From: Diprion similis
Taxonomy: Eukaryota; Arthropoda; Insecta; Hymenoptera; Diprionidae
Direction of reading: 5' to 3'
DNA length: 64,000 nt
Assembly (NCBI RefSeq): GCF_021155765.1
Contig: NC_060105.1
Span: 3,782,001 to 3,846,000, forward strand
Part shown: positions 14,560-33,240 of the stretch, one piece after another
Position numbering within the stretch: the first letter of the stretch is position 1
Layout: every line of letters starts with the position of its first letter
Made by a program: the position numbers and the translations under genes
Notes under the pieces: generated by a model
Databases searched by the model: none
The model's input: only the letters and a program-made list of their open reading frames with translations
What the model was told of the DNA's origin: nothing

Positions 14560-16110
14560 ATGGCTCTGTTATTCACGAGCATGTGGGACTCGACGATGTT
14601 TTTGAGCACGTTGACGCCAAAATTTTACGTCGCTCTTACCGGAACCTCGTCTCTTATATCCGGATTGATACTGATATTCGAGTGGTGGTATTTTCGCAAA
14701 TACGGTACGTCCTTCATCGAGCAAGTATCGCTGAACCACATATCACCATGGATAGGTGGCGGAGATACAGCGAGCGATGGCAACAGTCCGAATACGAATG
14801 GCTCTAGCATGTCGAACCAGCAAAACGTGCCCGAATGCAAGGTCTGGCGCAACCCGATAAACCTGTTCCGTGGTGCGGAGTACCAAAGATTTTATTGGGC
14901 AACCAACAAGGAACCACTGACATATTATGACATGAATCTTTCGGCGCAGGATCATCAGACGTTTTTTACCTGCGAAGGCGACACCGGTAAGGCAGAGTAC
15001 GAAATAATGCAAACTGCTTGGAGAGAGCGGAATCCGGTAGTGAGAATAAAAGCGGCGCACAGCGCTTTGGAGCAAAATCCAGACTGTGCGCCGGCGTATA
15101 TACTACTTGCTGAAGAAGAATCGACGACGATTCTGGAGGCTGAAAAGATACTTAAACAGGCGTTAAAGGTCGCAGAGAATAATTATCGAAAGTCTCAAAA
15201 TACCCAGCACCAGGGATCGGTGGCTGAGGCGATGCACAGGAGAGACACCAATGTTTTGATTTATATAAAAAGACGCTTAGCTATGTGCGCCAGAAAATTG
15301 GGTAAACTGAAAGAGGCGGTCAAGATGTTCAGAGATCTCACAAAGGAAGTACCTCCGATAATGAACGTACTCAATATTCACGAGAATCTAATCGAAGCTC
15401 TGTTAGAAATGCAGGCGTACGCCGATGTTCAAGCGGTGCTAGCAAAGTACGACGATATTAGTCTACCAAAATCTGCCACCATTTGCTACACTGCGGCTTT
15501 GCTGAAAGCCAGGCTTGTAGCGGATAAATTTTCACCGGACATAGCAAGCAAGAGGGGATTAACGACGGCAGAAATGACTGCAGTCGAAGCGATTCACAGA
15601 GCAGTCGAATTCAATCCACACGTTCCAAAATATTTGCTAGAAATGAAGCCCCTCATTTTACCACCCGAACATGTACTAAAAAGAGGCGACTCTGAGGCTA
15701 TTGCCTACGCATTTTTCCACATTGCGCACTGGAAACAGATGGAAGGAGCTTTAAACTTATTACACTGTACATGGGAAGGCACATTCAGAATGTTACCTTA
15801 CCCGTTGGAAAGGGGACATTTGTTTTACCCTTATCCAACTTGTACAGAATGCGCGGATAGGGAACTCCTGCCTTCCTTCCACGATGTTAGTGTCTATCCA
15901 AAAAAAGAATTACCATTCTTCATTTTATTCACAGCCGGCCTCTGTTCCTTTACAGCATTGCTTGCCCTCCTAACTCATCAGTATCCAGACACGATGGGTG
16001 TAGTCGCCCGTGCTATGCTTGCATGGCTCTCTCTTCCGTTTCATTACATGGTAGACAAGCTAGAGGCGGTCCTCCCTTCCAACTTACTGCAACAGCTCTC
16101 TAGAATTTAA
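14560..16110 (+). CDS. ST7: ST7 (suppressor of tumorigenicity 7) homologue, single exon, 516 residues
   Basis: The ST7 family comprises multi-pass membrane proteins with a TPR-like middle region. Molecular function is poorly defined; roles in extracellular-matrix regulation and tumour suppression are proposed in vertebrates. The frame matches the family from near its start: a hydrophobic segment [19 protein letters not shown] (about residues 27-45), the [17 protein letters not shown] block, [30 protein letters not shown], the helical-repeat region with YILLAEEE and [22 protein letters not shown], then [33 protein letters not shown]. The C-terminal membrane segments begin at [24 protein letters not shown]. 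Start: ATG at 14,560; the in-frame ATG at 14,581 (MWDST) is an equally plausible start. Compared with vertebrate ST7 the first membrane segment of about 50 residues is absent. No intron interrupts the frame. It converges on PI4KB downstream. Confidence 0.95.
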   Translation: MALLFTSMWDSTMFLSTLTPKFYVALTGTSSLISGLILIFEWWYFRKYGTSFIEQVSLNHISPWIGGGDTASDGNSPNTNGSSMSNQQNVPECKVWRNPINLFRGAEYQRFYWATNKEPLTYYDMNLSAQDHQTFFTCEGDTGKAEYEIMQTAWRERNPVVRIKAAHSALEQNPDCAPAYILLAEEESTTILEAEKILKQALKVAENNYRKSQNTQHQGSVAEAMHRRDTNVLIYIKRRLAMCARKLGKLKEAVKMFRDLTKEVPPIMNVLNIHENLIEALLEMQAYADVQAVLAKYDDISLPKSATICYTAALLKARLVADKFSPDIASKRGLTTAEMTAVEAIHRAVEFNPHVPKYLLEMKPLILPPEHVLKRGDSEAIAYAFFHIAHWKQMEGALNLLHCTWEGTFRMLPYPLERGHLFYPYPTCTECADRELLPSFHDVSVYPKKELPFFILFTAGLCSFTALLALLTHQYPDTMGVVARAMLAWLSLPFHYMVDKLEAVLPSNLLQQLSRI

Positions 16111-19100
16111 AACAGTTATTAATCGGTTTTTTTTTTTTTTTTTTTTTTTCTTCCTACAATTAAGTCCTGATGTGATATTTTTACAATGCTAAAACAATTA
16201 TTTCTTTTTCTTTTACTTCTTTTTCTTCCTTCTTATATTCATCATTTTCCCCGCAGAAATGCAAATTTTCCCACTATTTATAATTAATATTTGTTCATTT
16301 AATATTGTAAGAGTCAATTAAACTTAATATTGTAAGATTTAAATGTACAAATACAATTGTCGAATATAATTTAATATCCGTTTCTTCTTTATTTCCACCC
16401 ATATTACTTTAATAGCATGTTAAAACGAACAAATTAAAGCAACATGCAGCTGATAACATGTGCACAATGTGCCATTCCATCATTGTACATACATTTTACT
16501 TACATAAAATGATTATTTCTAATTATGTTTCGTTGAAACATAAATTAGATAATTATTCTGATTTGACGCTTGTCAAAACTATATCAATAATATGAAAAAT
16601 AGCTTACGAGTAATGTAACACTATGTTACACGTATTTATGGATGTAATAAATTCAGGTCAAATAATCAGTACACATAATATTACAGGATTCTATCCAAGG
16701 ACTCACTGTTCATAGTCTAATAATCGATGACAGGGGATCACGGTTTGACGGTAGAGCGTGTTTTAGAATAGTTCGATATGGACTCATCATACTGTTTATT
16801 TGTTGACATCCTTGAATTTATTAAAAAATACAATGGTGAACTACTTATCTTAAAAGAGGAAGAAGAAATATTCAAAAATACTAGAAAGGGAATAAGCTTG
16901 GTTATTTATCCAATTGGCGAACAGAAAGTTGTTCTCATTCATTAATTATTTGTAATATTGAGCCAATGTTAGGTCGACGGCTTATTATGAGACTACCGAA
17001 TAGTTGTGTAAGGTGTATCGAGTTCAGTATAATTTTTTAAAAACAAAATTATGACTGATGTGAAAACTTTCAAGTAATGTTTGAAATATTAAAACACAAA
17101 TATTCATAGCAGCGTTAATGCTGATTGTGAGCACTGTTAAATACCAAGAATATTATGCGTATGATTAGAGAAATTTTAGTTGTGTGACAATGAATTCAAA
17201 AGATGTAAAATCATCAAAAGTTATCTTTACACAGAATAATCAATTAATATACTAAAATAGAACCGAAATCAATACAAAACTATTAAAAATACTCCAGTAG
17301 CTATTATCTGGTCCAGTATTTCCGTAATATTTACAGATTATTTTCCTATAAAATTCGATTGAATTTTACTGAACTAAGATAAGTGATAAGGGGAAGGTCG
17401 AGTGTGTATCATATTGAGGGCCGGCGCTTTCGTTTAAATTGTCCTGCGCGCCCTACTTTCATGGGTAATTGACAGGACCCATCAGTCTTACAAGAGTCTT
17501 TACTTTGTCACCATTCAAGTGACCTAAATTTAATTCAGTGAGGGTTGTTCTACACTTTCAGTGTAGTAGTATGCTCAATTATTTAATAACTAAGGATATT
17601 CCATATTTGTATTTTGTAATAATATTATCATTACCATTATTATCGTTAATCTTATTGTTACAATTATTATTTAGATGTAAAATATATATACTAACACTGG
17701 AATATAATATGATCTACTAATTTCAGCGAGCTGCATTAAAATTTAGATTAAATATGGTTGTTAAATAATTTTTATTTACATGGCTTGTGCCTTTTCAAAA
17801 TTTCATTCCACTATGCCAACAATAATAAATTAATTATTTCTCATTTAACCAATGTTTTATCAATCAAAGAAGGATTTTACACCGAGTTTTTTATTATTAC
17901 TTTTTTAATTCGTTTTTCAACATATTCTACTAAATTTTTGACTAAGACTTTATGCCTAATAATAATAAAATGGGATAGATCATTTGGGTAGCAATGACGA
18001 ACAATACATATAATTGCATCTTGCATTTATTACTATCATTAATATTATTATTATTATTATTACTTTAATAATTAATAGAGCTCATGACGGAGTGAGAGAG
18101 AACAAGGCGAACCATTGATTGATAAAACTTTGCAAACTACCCTGTATGGTTTTACGGAAAATTTTAATACCTGTTAAAGCATATTTCGTTATATTACATC
18201 TTTACTATTGAAAATGCATATACTGTCATACTTAGGGTGATGCTAAAATATAATTCGCAGTCAAGTTTTTTTATTTCGCTGAGAATAATTGTAGTATAAA
18301 AAATTGAAAGTGTAGACCAATTGGTAAGCAAATTTAGGCTGTAGCGCAGTGACGCAATAATCTTGAAAAAAATTTCAAGCACAGAAAAATTATACGATTG
18401 AACTGTTCCCACAGACATATAATAAAAATATATAAATAACTGCTAATGCGTGTAACTATATATTATATAATATATAATATATATTTATATATATATATAT
18501 GTATGTATGAATACTTAGCAGTCCGGGATGAGGACAAAATCATAGAATTTTCAAAGCTTAAATTTTGTCACTTTACGATCGGCAGGTAGTTTACGATTGG
18601 CTTGCCTGTCCATCGTGAGACTTTTGACGGAGAAGAGAGATAAGACACTTGGAAGTCGGAGAGCCCAGGCCCCTCACACTCTGGGCTTACTCATCATGAC
18701 TTTGATTTTTTTTTCACACAATCATCTTCAATCATTAAATAATTAATCCTCAAATATTTTATACTATTTACATACGAAATTAACTAGGTGTACAATATCT
18801 TTTACTCCGGATCAAAATCTATCTAACGAAATATTTTCTAAATCGATCATTTTGGCATAGCTTTGCAATTATCAATGTAGCTAGACTTAGTCCACTACGT
18901 TATTGAATTAGAAAGGAGTAAAAATTTTAAGTTTCTTTTCGTTATTGATATCTAGTTATTTTTATTTCATGCTTTAGTTTTTTTGTCGGCTTTATCTTTT
19001 AGTATTCCTTATTAAGCCTGCCACGTTCAATTATAATATTATGTATAATAATATTAAGTGTATAATAATAGGAAAATTTTTTTTGAGTATTCGTCTCCAA

Positions 19101-19776
19101 ATCGTAATCTTAGCCCCAGCCCTGAAAAACTGTTAGGATTATTATTAGTTTTCAGACATTTCTTTCTTACCGCGACTTTTTCACTCACATGAAAGACTCA
19201 ACAATTAGATAACGTTACGGTAATGTTATTTATTGCCGAGATCTAAATATGACCCAACAAGTATTCACTCTCATATTGTATTTACAAATTATAGGATTTT
19301 CTTGCTGACGTTTCCAGCAATCATATAAAATCACTACAGTCAATATCATCACTGCACTAAATTTGACCAATTTTTCACCATTTCTACATATTAAGGCACC
19401 TCCAACAAATTACTCTGTCGTAAAAAACGGATCTATAGGTCCAACGTGTAAGTATCCGTCTAAAAAATCGGCACTATAGTATAGCTACCTTTTTATAATT
19501 GTAATTTGTGGTGTCACTCGAGTGTTTTCGTCGCTTGTAATCACGTTGTATTTATTTTTTTATATTTTTTTTTTTCTTTTCTTATAAAGATTCGCATTTA
19601 TCTTCGTACAAACAATCAAAGGTTGTCCGTTTATCAGATTTCTATGCAAATTTTAATCTTCTCAATTCAATTTTTGGTGATTGTATGACACGTTGTGTAC
19701 GCGATTTGAAAACGTAAAAATAACACAATGATCCGTACACACACACACGCACAGTGGTTAAAATTCAATCTGCTAA
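16111..19776. other. Convergent intergenic region between ST7 and PI4KB
   Basis: No further gene is seen. A T run (about 16,124-16,149) follows the ST7 stop. AATAAA at 16,646-16,651 is a candidate ST7 poly(A) signal, implying a 3' UTR of about 0.5 kb. On the other strand, the complement of AATAAA at 19,551-19,556 is a candidate PI4KB signal about 220 bases after its stop. The middle is AT-rich, with ATT/TA repeats near 18,040-18,062 and 18,455-18,505. Confidence 0.55.
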
Positions 19777-25061
<5,285 letters not shown>

Positions 25062-25856
25062 GCTAACATATGACGAGCAACGGCTCAGCCAACAGTCATC
25101 TAAAGCTCATTTTGCCGCTATGCCTAGAAAAATAAAACAAACACAGTTGTTACAAATCTGTCCACAGAATTTCCTTAGGTTTATTGCCAGCGTAGTTTTG
25201 TTATCTACCTTTTTATTTCTTTTTTTAACCACGTCAACATTAGAGCTGATAATTTTTCATTAGCTTCAGAAATAATACCTTCAAGTAAAATACTGCGAAA
25301 TTACCATGCTTCTTCTTTGTTGTGTATCAATATTCAACAATTGGCACAACAAAAATACAGAAATACTTGTTAATTAAGTTTATCGATATAAATCACACTA
25401 CTTTGGTTAGTTAAGAAAAATCACTTGTGCTTAGATAATAATTTAATACAAATGTTATTCTTAATTAACCGATTATTTTTTACCATTCTGGTTAATAATT
25501 AATGGTGAAAAAATTCAGAGACCACACCTAACGTAATAATAATAAATATTTCACGAACGTAAGAATTCCACCGGACTAAAGATCAAAGGATTCGTAAGCC
25601 TGCAAAACACAGTTTGACACTTGTGACACATACAAGATACATAAAACAGTCACAAATGACTTACAGACTAGCGAGATGAAAGCGCAATGCGAATGCTTGA
25701 GAAGCTTGAGGAGATGAATTTTCCCTTCAAAATCGATCATAAATACCAAAAAAGTGTTTAACGGGGCATTTGAAGCAATGTTTTTAATTTTACTCCGTAT
25801 TAAAGATACGCTCTAACGTTGAACGCGATGATGATTGAAAAATGACTAACACGGAA

Positions 25857-25864
25857 AGAGAGAG

Positions 25865-25904
<40 letters not shown>

Positions 25905-25909
25905 GGAGG
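25857..25909. repeat. (AAAG)n/(GA)n microsatellite
   Basis: Compound purine repeat: AAAG units followed by GA units and a GGGA tail, directly visible. Confidence 0.9.
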
Positions 25910-26171
25910 GATAGAGTCGAAAGATAGTTGTGTGAGCATTTGTACGATATACAAATAATCCAGTATACATATTTAAGGACTGTTAGAAAGGATCAAGAGA
26001 CGAAATTTTACGTTGGCTGACAAGTGTAGAATGTGAAAGTAACGAGGATACTGGATGGACTAAATCTAGGCTACGGCATTCCTTGCGCGGTGTTTCGCCT
26101 CGGTCTTCGAACATCCCGAAGGCAATGGGTGTGCCGGTGTTGACAATTAAATTCCACCCTACGGAGGTCAG

Positions 26172-26203
<32 letters not shown>

Positions 26204-26204
26204 C
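26172..26204. repeat. (CAGG)n microsatellite
   Basis: About eight CAGG/GCAG units in tandem. Translated on the minus strand they give a Cys-Leu-Pro-Ala repeat, which is not a protein. Confidence 0.9.
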
Positions 26205-26400
26205 AAGCGGAGGGTTTGGCGTCCCTCGGCAATGCCGTAGTACGCGTAAACCGTAGTACATACATACATATATAATATATACACACACACACACACACAT
26301 ACATACGTTTTCGCGTGTGTACACAGAGTACGCGTATACAGTGGTGGTATAAAATGCCTACCTTGTTTATCGAGAGCAAGTTTGTCCGTCGATAATCAGG

Positions 26401-29400
26401 AGAGCATCATCCCGAGCGTAGTATAATAAAATGTGAAGAACGAGTATCCGTGCGGTTGATAACAGAAAAAAAAAAATTAAAAAAAAAAAAAAAAGAACCA
26501 AATTAAAAAATCACTAGTTAGAAAAACACAGTGGCACAAAAACGAAACCAACGACAAGATACGACCGCTGGCGCGATCCTTCCTTCCTTTCCAATGGCTG
26601 TCTGTCACTGCCGTGTTGAATTCACAAAGCTATCTCCCGTGAACTCTCGCGATGGTAAAACGGTTGACGCAGAGGTCGTAGACGAACACTCGACGAGGAT
26701 AATTACTACTACAGTCCTTACCACACTATCTAACGACAATCTCACTACCAACAATTTACAACGAACATACAGTACTAAAAAACAGGAATAAAATGACGCA
26801 GAGAGTAAAGAGTTGCGCGAACGCGAAAGGCTAGGCGACACACATTCGACTGCCTCGGCGTTGGATCCACACACCTCGACGCACGGGTGCCAACTGAACG
26901 GGAGCGCAAAGTCCGGGCGGCGGTGTTGTCGGTTTGCCTTTCAAGAGCCAGGCTGGGCTGGAGAGATAACGACGGAATGCGAAACGCGACGAGCGTTGCC
27001 GAAGTCTCTTGTAGCGCGTGCACTTTGATTTTTAATCCGTCATCGATACCGAATAATCGTCCCGTACTTTATCCGTCACATTTGGACGAGGCGGTTGTTT
27101 CGCATATCTGGCGCCAGCTCGATCCAGCACTTGATTTCGCCTCTGCTTGTCTGCCAAACGCGCGCGGCGTGGTTCGTTTGTTTTATGCCGCATGTAACCC
27201 CGATGTGTGTATACATACATACCAATAACAGAGAATACGCGTCAGCGTCACTGCGTAGAATTTTCGTCGCAGGTTTGCGTTAGGTTGGCAATTATAGTCA
27301 GGGGAACCCGCCGCGCTGCTGGGTGTTTGGGTGGGAAAGGTCATACAACCGCGAGTGCAGCTGCACCGAGCGAGAACAGCAGCACGGCTGCCGCTGAGAA
27401 GTTTCGGCTCTCTTCCTCTCACTTGATTTTCGACTATTTTGCTTTTTATTTTCAGCGACGAATCGCGGCTTACTACTTACTCTTTTCGCTACTCTTTTGT
27501 CAACCGGCTTTTTTCAAGAGCGCGATCGTGTATGTCGGGAAGAAAATGAAACCGATCAAATAACGAAACTGGCGATTGACGGAAAACCAAAAAAAAAAAC
27601 AGAAGAAAAAAGAAAAACAAAAACGACGCGATACGAATCGAGTATATCGAACGGTTAGCTCGGTTGATTTTATCTCACCTGGATATCTACGATACGCTGT
27701 AATACGACGCAAAATCCTCAGCGTGTGTGTGCTTCGCTCTGTACTACATAACATATGTATGCATATACCTTATAGGTATGCAGATATACACTCACCTTTG
27801 TGTATCTCTTGCGGTTGCTTCCACAGATCTCCATCCGCCGAAATGTAAATTGATATTATATGAAATAAAACAGCTTTTCTCTCACAGCGAGTGTAATTAT
27901 TGTTATCATCATTATTATACTTATTTTCAGAGATCCTTGACGTTTTTTTCTTCTTTTTTTTCTACTTCGTTTTTTTTTTTTTTATCTCTGTATCTGTCTC
28001 TCTCTTTCGTTCTTTCAAGTTGTAAGATTTCCCCTCCCCTCTGAGACACCGACACTTTTACCCACGAATTAATAATATGTCAGACACGAAACGTGGAATA
28101 AGACGAAGAAGATGGCAGCTGAATACAATATCGTGCGAGTTTATAGCTGCGTGTATTACAATAGCCTCGTGGCCATGATTACCGGGCAATCCTGCCTTCT
28201 GCCCATACTTCCTGTAATTTCATACGCTTTCTACCTACCTGCTTCCACGGGTAGAGAGAGAAAGAGAGAGAGAGAGAACATACTTTTCAAGCGCTTCACC
28301 ATCAACGGCAGAAGCTGCAGTAAACATTCTGTATAATGTTAATGGCTTATAAACTCAAAACTAATAATCACCGCTACCCATCATAACATATATATGTAGA
28401 TAGGTACAACCTTCGAGCGTGGAGCAAACCAATTATTTCTTTCATATTTTTTGTATTCTTCCACAAAAGCTGTTATAACACGTATAACATCGTATAAAGG
28501 ACAACGTCACGGATATAGCTGTGGAACGATAAGGATCTGAAAACGGGATGCGGCGGGATAAGAAATGATCAATTCGATTCCAATCTTCCTCCATAATCAC
28601 ATTCCTTACTTCGTTAATAAGGCATGGATTTAATACCATCTACATTCGAAAGTACGCTGCTACGAAAACTTAACTATTAGTTTAAAAAACGTTTCCAGAA
28701 TTTCCTCTCTCTCTCTCTTTTTCTCTATTATATACATATATATTATACCTGTCTGTTACAACGTGGAACGTTCCGATATAACTAATAATCTATAGATAAT
28801 TCTCGAAGAAGTTGAACCAATTGATCGAGTAATCAGCTCAAACGTCACTAAGCCCTTATACCTTGGACTCAGCGGCATCTGCGGGTCTTCTTCGTCCAGG
28901 TCAAAGAAATATCATTCCACAACTTTCCAGAGCGGCGAAAGTTACGTGTGTATACATATATGCGTCATACGACGTATATAAAATTACAATCTACACATAC
29001 GCGTAATTACGTACTGCCATGAAAGTCTGCCTAAAACAAAGAGGCAGTTCTCATCGTCGGCATGTTTATTATTATAAGCCGAAAAGCGAATGAATTTTTT
29101 TTCTCGCAAGTGTAAAACCGAATCACCTTTGTGGTACGTATATCCTTACACAACTTGTATCGAGACGTCGACTGGTATAAAGCGTCGAGAAACAAGACGT
29201 TGCGATTGACAATTATGATTCTACTCTCGTTGCTGTAACTGATCGGTGTACAAGCATTACCGGAAGAATGATGCCCGGAGTATAATTGTATGCGTGCTTG
29301 ACATACAGCAATCGTGTTACTAAATAAGAACGAGGATCGGTAACGGTAGCGTAAGTATATGAAGCGGAAACGCGAGTGTAAACTTATAGAGTAAAAGAAT

Positions 29401-31918
29401 TCGTTACAAGGAGGTCTGAGAGTAATGATAAAAAAATAAAAAAATTATTACAATTAAATCCGTCCAGCAGACGAGAAAAAAAATACAATAGCGATATGGC
29501 GTACAAATCTCTAGCTTCAAGTCTTATCTCATTGTCAATCTCAATTTTCCGTACATGGAGAAATTTATGCTTATCGTTAGTTGCTGTTGCGCGGATAAAG
29601 GAAAATCTTACAAAACTATTTGCAGCTATGGCGTTGTCGTTTAGAAATAATGACAGACACCGACGAAGCTACAATTCAAATCTCCCGACGTGTGAAGTAG
29701 CGATGACATCGATCTGTTAAAAATAATCGATTCATCGATTAATCTAGCCGAAAAAAAAATAATCGATTGTCAGTAAAAATAATCAAGTCGGTCGATCAAT
29801 CGAGTTTGAAAAATAATCGATTATACTCGATTAATCGGGAAAAAATAATCGATCATTTTTCAACATTCTTAGTGTCAAATTTGTCAAAAAGATTGCCATG
29901 TACGCATAATTTGTCGCACAGAACTAACCGCTAATCAATTTGCTAATCAGCCCTTCGGTAAATTTATCAATTTTTACACACATGCAGTAATATTGCATAT
30001 GAAACATACCAGAAGTTTATAAACCGAGTACAAAAGCGTCTCGTTTCACACTCGCGATCATAATACAATATCGACTTTATGTCTCAGTTTACACACACGC
30101 TGCAGCATCGAGAAATTATTATTATTATCATTATCATCGTCAATTTTCTCTCTCTCTTTCTCCCCCATCCATTGTATGTCATTAAAGGTGTGTGACGCGG
30201 TTCTGGGAGTGCAGTAAAACAGTTTGAAATATAAAAACAGCATCAGTTTTATAAGAGACTTGATCCACCGGCGAAAGTTGGTCAATTTCTGTAGATAATC
30301 CAACACGCTTATCAGAGGTACGTCGAAACAGAAAAACGGGAATGAACGTGCCACAGCTCGAAGTAAATATTGCTCATACGGCACAGACGGCATCAACGCC
30401 TCTACGTCATAACGGTAAAACGAGCATCCGGTTCTTCTGCATTTTTTTCACCAACGTACGCGCACTCATGCATGGGCAGCGAATTATCATCGGCCGGTGG
30501 TGCTTCGACTCGCGCATATCGCATCGCTGCTTTTCACACCTCTATACAACTCGAGCTTTCTTCGTCTAATCGTACCTTATACCTGTATTATACCTACAGA
30601 TGCAGATACGTACCTTGTACCGCGTTGCGTGTCCCCCCCCTCTTCTGCAGTACATTATAAGATAACGCTAATATACACACACACACATACACACATGAAA
30701 CGACGATGCGGAGGTATAGAGCAGCTAGATGAGGAGCCATGAGTCCATTTAGTCTGGAATGTCCACACCACGTGGTCCGCGCGATGATCGTTTGACAGGG
30801 CCGAAGTTCGGAGCTATTATTCGTCTCCTCCTCCCCCCTCCTCCTGGGTTATAATAGCCCCTATTTTTAGTCAGTGCGGGGTACAATCGGGGTACACCTC
30901 TGAGTCGTGCACGCATAGCTGGGGGATAGATGGATGCAGATGTTTGTGGAGCTAAAAGTAGCCGACGAAGAGTTGGGCGAGAGGTGAGGTGAAGGGACGC
31001 GTATTCACTCGTGGATGTTCCCGCCCCCTTGATAACGCGAGGAATCTACCCACACCGTAAAGCCACTCGCGTGTCAGAGTGCGTGATGAGCTTTTACACG
31101 CGAGGCAGAGCATGCACGGCTAGAATAGAAGCCGAAGGGTAAGGGAGAGAAATGCGATTCCCGTACGGGGAGTCGCGTCACGTCGCCGGAAGTCGACGAT
31201 GACGAGGTTGCGGCCGCTGCTGCTGTACAGGATGATCCCCCAGGCCGACACACCCATTCACAGACCAGACCGGATCTCGAGTCGGCTTATCAGTTTCGTC
31301 GTTTTCTTCCTCTTTCTCCTACAGCCTCGATATCGTCCTCGAATGGACCTCGATGTACGATGTGCAGGTACACCTATACAAGTCCTGGACTTCCGACAGG
31401 GTTCAAAGGTCGCGCTTTATATGCGGGCCGTCAACTTTAATTGGGGTGAGACCGCGTTGGCAAGCTCCGAAACCTCGATCGAACTTCAGCGATGACCCAT
31501 CGTCAACAAGGGGAGAACACCGGAGTAAGTACTTGTCAGTTTGGTTATAAAGTTAATCGATCCAACAGCGGTGAGTCGGTAAAAGTTGACGGAATTTTTC
31601 CCCGGATTCCGTAAACATATAAGTTCGAGATTATCTTCGTCTTCGGTATATATAACCGTTCACCACGTGCCCGCGCGTGCAATGACGATGTTTAATTATT
31701 ATCGATCTAGAATTGATTGTGTATATTCCATATTACATGTAGCATACGCATCGACATCGCTGTGTTGGTTTGAAGAAAACTTTCCTTCAATGAACATACA
31801 TAACGAGTTTCTCGAAGAGAAAATCAGGAATACACAACAGTTAATCAGGAATAAAAGTAGCTACATATTTTACAGGAAAAGCGTGCAGATGACTACATCT
31901 ATGCTGCAATTATGTATA
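26401..31918. other. Gene desert, left part
   Basis: No supported gene. A CpG-richer zone at about 26,550-27,750 may hold the PI4KB promoter, and a second GC-richer zone lies at about 30,350-31,550. The 98-codon plus-strand frame at 31,199-31,495 looks like chance: it is Arg/Leu-rich, matches no family I know and overlaps other frames. CT-rich and (TA)n tracts are frequent, for example near 28,706-28,745. Confidence 0.45.
29719..29866. repeat. ATCGAT-rich repeat, copy 1
   Basis: A cluster of AATCGAT words separated by A runs. Bases 29,798-29,862 match, with about one change in ten, the reverse complement of 42,447-42,512. It is therefore a dispersed repeat family, not only local low complexity. 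Confidence 0.6.
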
Positions 31919-32510
31919 CGGGGTATTCCACGTCAAATTAGTAGCTCATGTACTTTATTCACTTCGATTTTCATCATTTTTTAGTATGATGTTCATAGCG
32001 ATCCAACAGGGTCTAGGAATTTTTTCCCAGACTGTTTGAACCACCGGCGTAATTTGAATAAAATCGAAGCCCAATTCCGAATACACCAATTTTTAAAAAT
32101 CTTAAAAATATTCAAACTGATTCTATGATTCAAAATATGAATTTTGAATACCACGCTATTATATGATCTCAATATTTACTTTTTTTTTTTTTGCAAGTTT
32201 TTAATCTTTCCATTTCGGAATAGGAGATTTTTTTTTATTTTTTATCTCCATGAGATCCCATTATCGCGTGGTGCAATAAAATCACATTTTGAATCATAGA
32301 ATCAGTCTGAATTTCTCAAAATTTAAAAAAATAGCATTTTCGTAACTTCTTTTGCGATCTTGTAGAAAATTTCACCAGTGGCTAAAGAAAATCTGATAAA
32401 ATTCCCGATACCATTTTTTGCGTTGGTAAGAATTACGTACTAAAAAACGATCGCGTAATCGAAGAGGGTGAGTTACATGGGCTGCTAATTTGACGTCGAA
32501 TGCCCCGCAT
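31919..32510. mobile_element. MITE-like fold-back element, TA-flanked
   Basis: The ends are inverted copies of each other: a left end around 31,919-31,959 starting CGGGGTATTCCACGTC and a right end around 32,470-32,510 whose complement starts CGGGGCATTCGACGTC. Both are followed by AAATTAG(T/C)AGC(T/C)CATGTA. An inner inverted pair (TGATTCTATGATTCAAAAT) lies near 32,119 and 32,290. TA lies next to both ends. There is no coding capacity, so it is a non-autonomous DNA transposon, probably of a TA-targeting (Tc1/mariner-like) group by inference. Confidence 0.75.
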
Positions 32511-33206
32511 ATAAACAGTTGACTAATGGTCGCAAATTTTCTTTAGATATAAACGCATATTCACTAATACATGTATAATGTGTGAGAAATTTTTTTTTTT
32601 CTTTTCAAGTCAAAAATATCATGCCGCGTGGTCCGAATCGCGCAGACTGCCTAGCTCTCCATCCACGCCGACCATATGGTGTACATATAGTCCCTTGTTG
32701 CAGGATGTATGGTATATGGTATGGTGTGGTGTGGTGTGGATGGTTGTGCGAAGGGCCGGTAGATCGGATCAGTGTGCGAGCATGTCACGCACGTCCTGTG
32801 CGTTAATGCGTCCATGAGTCAGTGGGTGGGTTTTACAGCTCTTTTTATTACAAGAAAGAAGACTAGCGACGCCTCTTCTCTTCTCCTCTCCTCTCCTCTC
32901 CGCTCCTATCCTATCCTCTCGTAGCTGCTCTGCTCTGCTCTGCTTTTACACACTGCTGCACTGCAGGATCCACGCACTAAGTAATTTATATCACGGGCAC
33001 GAAGACCGCGAGGAAACGCCATCCACGCAACCCTGCAGGAAACTTCGCTGCAGGGAACGGTTAGGGTGCGGTCGTCGTCTGTAAGTGACGGACGATTCAT
33101 TTCGATCGTCACGATCGTTCGATTTCACCTTCTATGATCATAGCCTGCTCTATTTACCTCGGGTTTAGGGTGTGTAAAGTGAGGAATGACTAGGGGAAGA
33201 CCTTCA

Positions 33207-33240
33207 CCCCCCCTCCCCCCCCCCCCCCCCCCCCCCGCCC
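33207..33240. repeat. Poly-C tract
   Basis: A cytosine run broken by single other bases. Similar runs occur at 9,928-9,945 and 34,827-34,846, with poly-G at 36,815-36,827 and 43,688-43,699. Confidence 0.9.

Larger units (their letters stand above)
25062..26400. other. Region upstream of PI4KB: probable 5' UTR/promoter DNA and microsatellites
   Basis: No coding exon is supported. The PI4KB 5' UTR, perhaps spliced, must start in this stretch or just beyond. It carries an AAAG/GA-rich microsatellite (25,857-25,909), a CAGG tetranucleotide repeat (about 26,172-26,204) and a CA repeat (about 26,280-26,300). Confidence 0.45.

Noticed and set aside
26071-26379. Frame with Cys-Leu-Pro-Ala repeats as a cysteine-rich peptide
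   Set aside because: It is the minus-strand reading of a CAGG microsatellite joined to CA repeats.
31199-31495. 98-codon plus-strand frame as a gene
   Set aside because: No recognisable domain, other frames overlap it, and it lies in a GC-richer island where chance frames are longer.
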